A stretch of DNA of 10,786 nt from JBAZOD01 sp041648955 (GCA_041648955.1 JBAZOD010000033.1:1-10786), one strand, 5' to 3'; counted from the stretch's first letter, positions 4,561-10,786 are shown. The notes: generated from the sequence alone by a model not told the origin. Numbers and translations: made by a program.

Positions 4561-7233
4561 TTAATTATCGGCCTTGGCAATAAAATAATGTTTTACAATT
4601 TCTATAACTCCTATTGTCAGAAAGCCAGTAGAAATAACAAGCAGCCAGCTATTTAGACCCAGGCTGGTAGTAGATAAAATCAATTGCAGCGGCGGCCAAT
4701 AAATTGCAGCTAAAAGCAAAAATAAACTGAACAGAACCGCCATTATTAAATATAAATTAGAAAAAGGATTAATACGCCAAACCGGCCTTTTAAAACTGCG
4801 CAAACTAAAAATATAAATAAGAGAATCTACTCCGACAGCGGCAAAAATAACAGTTCTTATATAATTAATATCAAAACTATGTCTCAATAAATAATAAAAA
4901 ATTCCTAAAACAAAAAAATCACGCACAAATCCGGCAACCAAAATAATTATTTTCATTTCTTTATTTATAATCGGCTCATCCTTTTTTATGGGCTTTTCTT
5001 CCATTATTCTCTTGTCTCCCTTCTCAAAGGCTAAAGCAAAATTTGGAAAGCCGTCATTAACGATGTTTATCCATAAAATTTGGGCTGGCAAAATAGCAAG
5101 AGGGGCGCCAGAAACAATTGAACCGACGATTAAAATTACTTCGGAAAAAGAATCGGAAATCAAATAAGTAATCACTTTGCGGATATTGGAAAAAATAATT
5201 CTTCCTTCTCTTACCGCTGAAACAATAGTTTTGAAATTATTATCCAAAAGCACTATATCTGAGGTTTCTTTGGCAATATCCGTGCCTGTACCAAGAGCCA
5301 CGCCGATATCAGCCACCTTGAGAGCTGGCGAGTCATTTATTCCATCTCCGGTCATAGCGACCACCTCGCCCCTTGCTTGGAGAGCTTTTATAATCCTTAA
5401 TTTATGGTGCGGGCTTACTCGCGCGTAAATATCAATTTTTTTAACTAGCTCTTTTAATTTCTTATCATCGGTTTTATCTAAAATTTCTCCGGTAATAATT
5501 CCGCTTATTTTTATATCCAGGCCGATTTCTTCCGCGACCGCCAAAGCTGTCAGACCATGATCACCGGTAATAATAATCGGCCTTATGCCCGCCTGACGGC
5601 AAATTTTTATTGTCTCCTTTGCCTCTGGACGTAAGGGATCTTTTAGGGCCAAAAATCCCACAAATATCAAATCCTTATCAATCTCTCCCCAATTTTTTTC
5701 TTCTTCTGCGGCTAACCATTCTAAATTTTTAAACTCCCGAAAAGCCACGCCGATAACCCGCAATCCTTTAGCAGTCAAACCCTCATAAGTTTCTTTCAGT
5801 TTTTCTCTTTCCTTATCGCCAATTTGCGAAATCTTTCCTTTGTGATAAAACTCTTTTGATTTTTCAAGCAACTTTTCCGGTGCGCCTTTTTCATAAAGAA
5901 TATAACTACCTTCTTTCTTCTGATGCAAGGTAATCATAAATTTAGCCTCGCTCTCAAAGGGCAATTCATCTATTTTTTTCTCTATCTGTAAAAGTTTTTC
6001 TCTATCCAATCCGGATTGAATAGCAGCAAATAATAAAGCAATTTCAGTCGGTCCTCCGATCATTCGCCATTCTGCTAATCCTTCTTCTGGATTTTCCACG
6101 ATGGCGTCATTGCACATCATGGAAATTTGCAAAGCTAAACTGACGATTTTCGCTTCTTCTTTGTCCTGCCTTGAGCCGAGGCTATTTATTTCAAATTCTT
6201 TTTCCCCAATAATTATTTTTGCCACCTGCATTTTCCCTTCGGTCAAGGTGCCGGTTTTATCCGTGCAAATAACCGTAGTAGACCCGAGAGTTTCCGCTGC
6301 TACTAATTTTCTGGTTAAGGCTTTTTCTTTTAGGATTCTCTGCATCCCTAAAACTAAAATTACTGTCACCGCCACCGCTAATCCTTCCGGAATAGAGGCT
6401 ACCGCCACCGCCACTCCAACCAAAAACATTTCAAATAATCCTCTGCCTTGCCAAACGCCAATTCCTACTATAAATAAACAAATAAAAACCACCGCCAATC
6501 CAAAAAATTTTGACAAGCGGAACAAACGCAGCTGCAGAGGGGTTTTTTCTTCTTCTGTGGATTTTACTAAATCCGCAATTTTTCCTATTTCGCTCTTTAG
6601 GCCAATAGCAGTAACAATTGCTTTGCCAGATCCGCGGACAGCAATAGTACTTCCAAAAACCATATTTTTCATATCAGCCAAAGACGCGCCCTTGGCTATT
6701 TTATCAATTATCTTGGAAGAAGGAATTGATTCTCCTGTCAAATTAGCCTCGTTTATCTGTAAATTATTCGCTTCAATCAACCGAGCATCAGCCGGTATTC
6801 TGTTGCCGGCTAAAATAGCTATTATATCCCCTGCTACAAGTTCGCTGCTGTCAACTTCAATTTCTTGGCCTTGCCGCAAAACCAAAGCTTTGTGCTCTAC
6901 CATTTCTCTTAATTTACTCAAAGCCTGATTAGCTTTGTTCTCCTGAAAAAAACCAATTATAGTGTTAAGAATTACTGAACCAAAAATTACGCCGGCATCA
7001 ATATATTCCCGCAAAAAAAGAGAAATAACCGCCGCCACCAGCAAAACATAAATTAAGGGACTTTTGAACTGCGATAAAAAAATAATCAGCCGGCTCAAAG
7101 GCTTTTCTTCTTTTAATTTATTAGGGCCGTATTTTTTAAAACGCCGAACCGCTTCTTCTGTCGTCAATCCGGAAATCTTTGTTTTCAGCTCTTTCAAACA
7201 AAATTCAATTGATTTATCGTGAAATTCAGACAT
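4561..7233 (-). CDS. P-type cation-transporting ATPase, P2A (calcium-pump-like)
   Basis: The 890-residue protein has the full P2-type layout. The cation-ATPase N-domain (1-45) is followed by the first helix pair and an actuator domain with TGES at 166-169. TM4 has PEGL (E283). The phosphorylation motif is D325-KTGT, the nucleotide domain has KGAPE at 449-453, and TGD (556-558) and TGDGIND (628-634) come next. A C-terminal bundle of about six helices ends the protein. Compared with the SERCA ion sites, E283 (E309), E698 (E771), N723 (N796) and D727 (D800) are kept, while N768 is replaced by S695 and T799 by N726. The likely cargo is Ca2+ or a similar divalent cation such as Mn2+, but the substitutions leave this open. 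It is the first gene after the 7298-7730 RNA/terminator, and ftsB follows after 44 nt. The ATG start has no Shine-Dalgarno sequence. Confidence 0.9.
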   Translation of the reverse strand: MSEFHDKSIEFCLKELKTKISGLTTEEAVRRFKKYGPNKLKEEKPLSRLIIFLSQFKSPLIYVLLVAAVISLFLREYIDAGVIFGSVILNTIIGFFQENKANQALSKLREMVEHKALVLRQGQEIEVDSSELVAGDIIAILAGNRIPADARLIEANNLQINEANLTGESIPSSKIIDKIAKGASLADMKNMVFGSTIAVRGSGKAIVTAIGLKSEIGKIADLVKSTEEEKTPLQLRLFRLSKFFGLAVVFICLFIVGIGVWQGRGLFEMFLVGVAVAVASIPEGLAVAVTVILVLGMQRILKEKALTRKLVAAETLGSTTVICTDKTGTLTEGKMQVAKIIIGEKEFEINSLGSRQDKEEAKIVSLALQISMMCNDAIVENPEEGLAEWRMIGGPTEIALLFAAIQSGLDREKLLQIEKKIDELPFESEAKFMITLHQKKEGSYILYEKGAPEKLLEKSKEFYHKGKISQIGDKEREKLKETYEGLTAKGLRVIGVAFREFKNLEWLAAEEEKNWGEIDKDLIFVGFLALKDPLRPEAKETIKICRQAGIRPIIITGDHGLTALAVAEEIGLDIKISGIITGEILDKTDDKKLKELVKKIDIYARVSPHHKLRIIKALQARGEVVAMTGDGINDSPALKVADIGVALGTGTDIAKETSDIVLLDNNFKTIVSAVREGRIIFSNIRKVITYLISDSFSEVILIVGSIVSGAPLAILPAQILWINIVNDGFPNFALAFEKGDKRIMEEKPIKKDEPIINKEMKIIILVAGFVRDFFVLGIFYYLLRHSFDINYIRTVIFAAVGVDSLIYIFSLRSFKRPVWRINPFSNLYLIMAVLFSLFLLLAAIYWPPLQLILSTTSLGLNSWLLVISTGFLTIGVIEIVKHYFIAKADN

Positions 7234-7271
7234 GAGTTCTTAATATTAGTTATTAATGATTATTCATATTC

Positions 7272-7300
7272 ATTATAACATAATAACCTGTTAAATTAAA
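7272..7300 (-). promoter_or_regulatory. Candidate promoter for the ATPase-ftsB-parvulin operon
   Basis: Reading leftward, an exact TATAAT lies at 7272-7277, with a weak -35 TTTAAT at 7295-7300 exactly 17 bp upstream. The -35 overlaps the U-tract of the 7298-7334 terminator. Transcription would start near 7265, about 32 nt before the ATG. If it is real, the upstream RNA is a separate unit. If not, the ATPase depends on readthrough of the terminator. Confidence 0.42.
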
Positions 7301-7361
7301 AAACCCGCTTATCAGTTGCTTGATAGCGGGTTTTGAGTTGTCTATTGCTTTTGAGGCGCAA
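7296..7361 (-). other. Possible 21-codon mini-ORF running through the terminator
   Basis: A perfect AAGGAGG (7369-7375) is followed, after a 7-nt spacer, by TTG at 7359-7361. The frame is open for 21 codons, passes through the whole terminator hairpin and stops at a TAA (7296-7298) touching the U-tract. The peptide would be strongly basic and starts MRLKSNRQLK if TTG is read as Met. Hairpin TCCT/AGGA (7371-7374 with 7381-7384) could hide the AGGAGG. Nothing shows that it is translated. If it is, ribosomes would open the terminator. Confidence 0.25.
7298..7334 (-). terminator. Intrinsic terminator ending the 7298-7730 RNA
   Basis: On the minus strand the stem is 7334-7325 plus 7324-7321 pairing with 7300-7309 plus 7311-7314. 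It has a G+C core CCCGC/GCGGG, one bulged base at 7310, a 6-nt loop (7315-7320) and a U6 tract at 7303-7298. The plus strand has a shorter T4 tract, so it could also act weakly rightward. It lies 65 bp upstream of the ATPase start codon. Confidence 0.85.
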
Positions 7362-7730
7362 CTCTTCTCCTCCTTATTGCAGGAAAACTAACGCATGATC
7401 GCCTCCACAACTTGAGGAATCCTTTAGCATAATCGCGAACGACTATGCCGTGATCGCGACAGTCGAGACCTGAGAATTCACTCCCAGGACTTTATGCGCG
7501 AGTTCGGAAACTAGGGCAGATTTTTTCGTCCGCTCCCTTTCCTTCCGAACTTCAGCGGATTATTATTAAGAGGTAAAATATAATGGACTACTTATATTTA
7601 CATCCCGCCGTTCTTAACACCAAGGCCAAAAAACGGCGAAGATAAATACAAATTTTAGAGGAAAAACCTCCTTTCAAATATTTCGACATCTAATAAGGTA
7701 AAACCTTTAGTTAGCGTAAAAATATTTAAC
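7298..7730 (-). ncRNA. Unidentified structured RNA of about 430 nt (or long regulated leader of the ATPase operon)
   Basis: No protein gene of convincing length or start fits this interval. It is framed by a consensus minus-strand promoter at 7736-7764 and an intrinsic terminator at 7298-7334. Hairpins readable on the minus strand are 7690-7714; 7658-7661 with 7667-7670, which covers an AAAGGAGG motif; 7606-7612 with 7632-7638; 7501-7509 with 7543-7551, 9 bp and perfect; 7469-7488, 8 bp with a TGAA loop; 7427-7448, 9 bp closed by a TTCG tetraloop; 7402-7405 with 7414-7417; and 7335-7340 with 7359-7364. The UUCG loop and G-U wobbles favour the minus strand as the RNA. I could not match it to RNase P RNA, tmRNA, 6S, SRP RNA or a known metal or cofactor riboswitch. 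It precedes a cation ATPase in the same direction, so a regulatory leader is the main alternative. Confidence 0.6.
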
Positions 7731-7735
7731 TTAAA

Positions 7736-7764
7736 ATAATACCATACTTTCAAAATACTGTCAA
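7736..7764 (-). promoter_or_regulatory. Strong sigma70-type promoter of the structured RNA
   Basis: The minus strand has an exact -35 TTGACA (7759-7764), a 17-bp spacer and -10 TATTAT (7736-7741) preceded by TGG, an extended -10. The start of transcription is expected at about 7730. It is the best promoter in the window. An 8-bp perfect inverted repeat (7752-7759 with 7764-7771) is centred on the -35 box. Confidence 0.8.
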
Positions 7765-7771
7765 GTATTTT
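7752..7771. promoter_or_regulatory. Operator-like palindrome over the -35 box
   Basis: AAAATACT (7752-7759) and AGTATTTT (7764-7771) are perfect inverted repeats around a 4-bp centre, and the -35 hexamer 7759-7764 sits exactly at the middle. This is the geometry of a repressor operator, but the repeat is A+T-rich and could also be a chance palindrome or a cruciform/hairpin in an upstream transcript. Confidence 0.4.
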
Positions 7772-7802
7772 AAGTAAAAAATCTCAATATTTAGCTAAAA
7801 TT

Positions 7803-7839
7803 AAATAAAAAATACGCTTCAAAAGCGTATTTTTTATTT
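7803..7839. terminator. Terminator after the glycosyltransferase gene
   Basis: Arms 7803-7819 and 7823-7839 form a 17-bp perfect stem with a 3-nt loop (7820-7822). The core is TACGCTT/AAGCGTA, flanked by A-runs and T-runs, so a U-rich tail follows on either strand. It lies 38 bp beyond the stop of the minus-strand glycosyltransferase and insulates that gene from the RNA promoter at 7736-7764. Confidence 0.88.
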
Positions 7840-7877
7840 TTATTATCAAACACTTAATTGCTACAACTATTTTTTGT

Positions 7878-9479
7878 TTATCTACTCTTGGGAGTTACCC
7901 AAAATCCCATATATTTCCCCAGCATCAGGCGAGTTTGCGCCTCTATCCCCGGAATTGAGCCAAAAATAATAATAGTAAAAGGTAAAACCGCCCATTGCAT
8001 AACCATTAAAATATTTCTATACCAAGCATATTTTAATGGCCGCTTAGGCAAAAGCAGGGTGGAAATAATGGCAGAAAAAATTAAACCAATCATGGCACAG
8101 GTCATCAGCGTTCTAGTGATAAAGGGCAAATTTCCAGAGAGAACTGTGACATTAAAACGATCTCCTCCGAAAATCATCGGCATCCAGCCGATCACAGCGA
8201 TAATTAAAGCGTTGGTCGCCCAAGAATGAAAACCGTAAACTTGAACAAAAATTCTATCAAACATTTTCTTTTTCGGCGTTTCTTTCCATTTTTTTACAAC
8301 ATTAAAAATCAAATAAGGAATATTCTCCACTCCCCAACCCCAGCGGCGCTGTTGTTTATAAAGGCTTTTGGCAGTCTGCCAAATGGTTTGGTCCATGGTA
8401 ACGTCCATGGAAACCGGAAAATATAAAGGCTCTACGCGGTAATCTCCATTATAATGTAATAAACAATGCCAAAAAATCCGAGAATCTTCACTTACCATCG
8501 TAGTGGACCAAAAATTAATATCCGCTAAAGCGCGCCAAGTCATAGAATGAGAAGAATAAGTCGCGAGCTTCTCCTGCCGCATCTGTTGCATCATTTGCCA
8601 AAAAGTATTGGAAGAGGCGGCTACGCGCGCAAAAAAAGAAGATTGCCAAATATTATTGTGATAAACCGGAACCGGCTGATAGCTGGCCCGGTAAGGATTG
8701 GCGACTGTCAAAAATTTATAAGTAAGGCAGAAAAAATATCCCGGCTTAATAATTGTATCAATATCAAAAACGCTCACTAAAATTTTATCATAATCAATTT
8801 TTTCTTTATCAATAATTTCTTCTCTGACTCGCTTCCCGGCCCAAGCCTGATTAGCGCCCTTGCCTTTTAACTCTCCTTCAATCTCCGGATGAACAGTAAT
8901 TAAAAATCTTTTGAATCTATAGCCAAACTCCTCTTTTATTACTTCTGCTTTTTTTCTAGCCTCTTCGCCCGCTCTTCCTTCAATCGCCAAAACTACAATC
9001 ATTTTATCAGTAGGATAACCATCTTCCACTAGAGCTTTGAAACTGGGCCGTATAACTTCCAAACCCTCGTTGTAGGTCGGTAAAATAATAAGATGAATAA
9101 TATCTTCCCATTTTAGGCCGCTTGTCGCTAAACAGCCGGCGCCTCTCCCGTCTCGGCTGGAAGTGTAATCAGAATCTTTTGAGCAAACCGGGGAGTTTTC
9201 CAGCTCTTCACATTTTTCCCGCCAATTTACTTTGGAATTTTTCTTTAGCTTTTTAAAAGAAATAAACAAATAAATTCCCAAATATAAAACTAAAAGCAGC
9301 CAATAAACATCAAAAGCAATAACAAAATATGCCACCCAAACCGGCTTAAAATAAGAACCGATCAAAAGAATTAACAAAGTTCCCCAAGACAAAAAACCAG
9401 GCAAAATTTCCAAGAGCCTGTATATTTTTCTGTCTCGACCGGATAATTCCGTAGCTTTTCCTATTTTAAGATAATCCAT
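7878..9479 (-). CDS. Membrane GT2-family (cellulose-synthase-like) glycosyltransferase
   Basis: The 533-residue protein has two N-terminal membrane helices (about 28-42 and 47-73), a cytoplasmic GT-A domain and about three C-terminal helices (about 420-437, 455-477, 487-508). GT2 landmarks are ILPTYNE at 132-138, a DxD-like D239-I-D241, the S-E331-D332 catalytic-base motif and Q376-QR-R379-W380 (QxxRW). Together these point to a processive or membrane-embedded GT2 that moves a sugar from a nucleotide donor onto a lipid-linked or growing glycan. The usual first Asp pair (VVDDGS) is replaced by VLAIEGRAG (163-170). Residues about 95-122 form a Ser/Gly/Cys-rich hydrophilic insert of different character. 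It starts 91 bp after the VirD4-like gene on the same strand and has its own terminator. The sugar and acceptor cannot be told from the sequence. Confidence 0.85.
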   Translation of the reverse strand: MDYLKIGKATELSGRDRKIYRLLEILPGFLSWGTLLILLIGSYFKPVWVAYFVIAFDVYWLLLVLYLGIYLFISFKKLKKNSKVNWREKCEELENSPVCSKDSDYTSSRDGRGAGCLATSGLKWEDIIHLIILPTYNEGLEVIRPSFKALVEDGYPTDKMIVVLAIEGRAGEEARKKAEVIKEEFGYRFKRFLITVHPEIEGELKGKGANQAWAGKRVREEIIDKEKIDYDKILVSVFDIDTIIKPGYFFCLTYKFLTVANPYRASYQPVPVYHNNIWQSSFFARVAASSNTFWQMMQQMRQEKLATYSSHSMTWRALADINFWSTTMVSEDSRIFWHCLLHYNGDYRVEPLYFPVSMDVTMDQTIWQTAKSLYKQQRRWGWGVENIPYLIFNVVKKWKETPKKKMFDRIFVQVYGFHSWATNALIIAVIGWMPMIFGGDRFNVTVLSGNLPFITRTLMTCAMIGLIFSAIISTLLLPKRPLKYAWYRNILMVMQWAVLPFTIIIFGSIPGIEAQTRLMLGKYMGFWVTPKSR

Positions 9480-9492
9480 TTTTTAAATTTAA

Positions 9493-9510
9493 ATCCCCGG
9501 CGCTCGGGAT
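9493..9510. other. Short inverted repeat just upstream of the glycosyltransferase
   Basis: ATCCC (9493-9497) and GGGAT (9506-9510) flank an 8-nt G+C-rich centre. It lies 14-31 nt upstream of the glycosyltransferase ATG on the minus strand, within an A+T-rich gap. It could be a 5' leader hairpin, but it has no proper U-tract on either side. A second weak inverted repeat AAGAATA/TATTCTT lies at 9518-9543. Confidence 0.3.
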
Positions 9511-9556
9511 AAGATTCAAGAATAAATCAAAATAAATATTCTTAAATCATAATTCT

Positions 9557-9570
9557 CTGCCGCAGGCAGG
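9557..9570. repeat. CTGCC-GCA-GGCAGG intergenic palindrome
   Basis: CTGCC (9557-9561) and GGCAG (9565-9569) form a 5-bp inverted repeat around GCA. It stands out as a G+C-rich island in an A+T-rich gap, ending 1 bp before the stop codon of the VirD4-like gene. I recall similar CTGCC...GGCAGG elements as frequent in intergenic DNA of Patescibacteria, but only one copy is in this window. Confidence 0.4.
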
Positions 9571-10786
9571 TTAATTTTTAATTATAATTTCCTCTCCCTC
9601 TTTTAAGTTTCCTCCTCTTTCTTGATAAAATTGATTATTTTTTTCTTCTCTTCCGTTTTTAAAATCAACTGGTTTGATTTTGCTTATTTCTCCTAAGGAT
9701 ATTCCCCCTTCTTTCTGATTATCTGAATTTTGCTCCTGTTCGGCTATTCGCTTTAATTCTTCCTGCTTGCTTTTTCTTCGCAACTCAACTTCATTTCTTT
9801 TTTCTTCTCTTAAAAAAGAAAGACAATCCTTGCAATAAACAGGACGGATGCCGTCTGGCTGAAAAGATATTTTTGTCGGGCGGTTGCAGCGGGAACAAAT
9901 TATTTCAAATTCTTTATTTTTTGAATTTTCTTTTTTATCTTCGTATTTGGCTTTCGGCGCTTCCACTATCGTTTTTTCCATTGGCCTTTTTTCTAAAATC
10001 GTTCTTTCTGCTGGTTTTTTCGCTAAAGGAAAATTATCCGCTCTTTTCTGGACAACTTTTTCCTTTTCTTCTTCTCCTCCGTCATTTTCGTGCCAGCGCA
10101 TAATCTTGTCTTCAACAACGTTTTTTTCTTTGGCATATCTTTCGCGCGTAACTTTTATGACTTTTTCCACATTACCGGTTTTTTCTTCTTCCGGCAAGGG
10201 CGCCAAACCGCGTGCGGAAAATGGGTCAGAGGCAATGCCGTTTATCATTAATTTTAAATACATTTCATATTTCGGAAGACTAACCAAATCTTCTTCCGTA
10301 AAAGTCGGCGTGAATTCTTTCACCAGTTCTTCTGCATCGGTCGCGCCAACCCGAAAAACTATCAGGGTGCCGATATTTCCAAAAACTGCCGCCTTAACAA
10401 CATCTCCCAGCTGCTCAATATACTGATTGGCCATAATCAAATCTAAACGGTATTTTCTTGCTTCTGATAAAATATTGGCAAAACTATCGGTAGTAAAATT
10501 TTGAAATTCATCAATATAAAGATAGCAATCTCTCCGCTGGCTCTCCGGGATATCAACTCGGCTCATCGCCGCCAATTGAATCTTCGTAATCATCATTGAA
10601 CCGAGCAGAGAAGAATTATCTTCGCCAATTCTGCCTTTGCTCAAATTCATGATCAAAATCTTCCCATCATCCATAATCTCCCGCATATTTATGGAAGATT
10701 TAACCTGGCCGACAATATTACGGATAAGAGAGCTAGATAAAAACTGCCCGACTTTATTCTGAATAGGAGAAACAGCTTCAGACGCA
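9571..10786 (-). CDS. VirD4/TraG-type coupling ATPase with C-terminal zinc ribbon, 5' end beyond window
   Basis: The frame stays open to the right edge, so the visible 404 residues are the C-terminal part. An internal ATG at 10684-10686 is unlikely to be the start, because the 33 preceding codons (SEAVSPIQNKVGQFLSSSLI...) fit the same family. Walker B, YLYIDEF (D92/E93 of the visible part), is followed by FTTDSFANILSEARKY and LIMANQYIEQL, the arrangement of TraG/VirD4/TraM-recognition ATPases. The Walker A half is off the edge. The tail (about 200-404) is Lys/Glu-rich and contains C297-SR-C300 and C318-KD-C321, a probable zinc ribbon. Such hexameric ATPases feed DNA or protein substrates into type IV secretion or conjugation machinery at the inner membrane. 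In CPR genomes similar genes are often chromosomal, with an unclear role. The next gene on the strand is the GT2 enzyme. Confidence 0.85.
   Translation of the reverse strand, partial: ASEAVSPIQNKVGQFLSSSLIRNIVGQVKSSINMREIMDDGKILIMNLSKGRIGEDNSSLLGSMMITKIQLAAMSRVDIPESQRRDCYLYIDEFQNFTTDSFANILSEARKYRLDLIMANQYIEQLGDVVKAAVFGNIGTLIVFRVGATDAEELVKEFTPTFTEEDLVSLPKYEMYLKLMINGIASDPFSARGLAPLPEEEKTGNVEKVIKVTRERYAKEKNVVEDKIMRWHENDGGEEEKEKVVQKRADNFPLAKKPAERTILEKRPMEKTIVEAPKAKYEDKKENSKNKEFEIICSRCNRPTKISFQPDGIRPVYCKDCLSFLREEKRNEVELRRKSKQEELKRIAEQEQNSDNQKEGGISLGEISKIKPVDFKNGREEKNNQFYQERGGNLKEGEEIIIKN

Noticed and set aside
6101..6928. 275-codon plus-strand ORF
   Set aside because: It is antisense to the actuator-to-phosphorylation region of the P-type ATPase, with low-complexity composition typical of a shadow frame.
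7344..7497. Minus-strand open frame of about 50 codons ending at the TAG at 7344-7346
   Set aside because: It has no suitable start codon, overlaps several strong hairpins, and its Arg run is just the translation of the AGGAGGAGAAG stretch.
7596..7675. Small ORF after the AAAGGAGG at 7667-7674
   Set aside because: Only non-standard or poorly spaced starts (ATT, TTG) follow, giving peptides of about 17-21 residues. The motif itself sits in a GAGG/CCTC hairpin.
7298..7730. RNase P RNA, tmRNA, SRP RNA, 6S RNA or a known riboswitch in the non-coding interval
   Set aside because: CATAAAGTCC (about 7486-7495) and TTCGGAAGGA (about 7540-7549) faintly recall RNase P and SRP RNA cores. The rest of those cores, the tmRNA tRNA-like end with TTCRA loop and CCA, and T-box, M-box and yybP-ykoY consensus sequences were not found.
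7858..8426. Plus-strand ORFs opposite the glycosyltransferase C-terminus
   Set aside because: They are shadows of the membrane-rich GT2 coding sequence, with no family motifs and no promoter.
9884..10426. 180-codon plus-strand ORF
   Set aside because: It is antisense to the VirD4-like gene. Its Phe/Ser runs mirror the Lys/Glu-rich tail on the other strand.
10684..10686. ATG as true start of the VirD4-like gene
   Set aside because: The frame is open upstream to the window edge, and the 33 preceding codons look like the same family. Walker A is also missing from the visible part, so the gene must begin outside.

Overview
This 10.8-kb window looks like chromosome from a Candidate Phyla Radiation (Patescibacteria, probably parcubacterial) bacterium. 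That is an inference from several points: the DNA is A+T-rich; the proteins carry long Lys/Glu-rich low-complexity stretches; the seven visible start codons lack Shine-Dalgarno sequences; a VirD4/TraG-like ATPase ends in a CxxC...CxxC zinc ribbon; and a short CTGCC...GGCAG intergenic palindrome of the kind I associate with these genomes is present. No phage, IS element, CRISPR array or resistance gene was seen.

All seven protein genes lie on the minus strand. Read in transcription order, right to left: (i) a VirD4/TraG-type coupling ATPase, cut by the right edge, then a membrane GT2 glycosyltransferase closed by a strong terminator at 7803-7839. (ii) A 644-bp non-coding interval, 7234-7877, with a consensus promoter (TTGACA, 17 bp, TATTAT) reading left, about 430 nt of hairpin-rich sequence and an intrinsic terminator at 7298-7334. 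This is best read as an unidentified structured RNA, or a long leader of the next gene. (iii) A P2A-like cation ATPase, a FtsB/DivIC-like divisome protein and a membrane-anchored parvulin-like protein, ending at a bidirectional terminator. (iv) A plus-strand tRNA pair, tRNA-Gly(CCC) and tRNA-Thr(CGT), set among three arrays of a 7-bp repeat (TTRACNN). (v) An exported protein joining an RlpA-like double-psi beta-barrel to a D-Ala-D-Ala carboxypeptidase, followed by ftsE and the first 20 codons of ftsX.

The common theme of the left two thirds is division and cell-envelope work. FtsEX usually controls peptidoglycan hydrolases at the septum, the carboxypeptidase trims stem peptides, FtsB-like proteins hold the divisome together, and the parvulin-like protein probably assists exported proteins. 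The most interesting non-coding items are the 7298-7764 RNA unit, including a palindrome centred on its -35 box and a mini-ORF that runs through its terminator, and the heptad repeat arrays around the tRNAs. Identity calls for proteins rest on motif reading only; no database search was possible.
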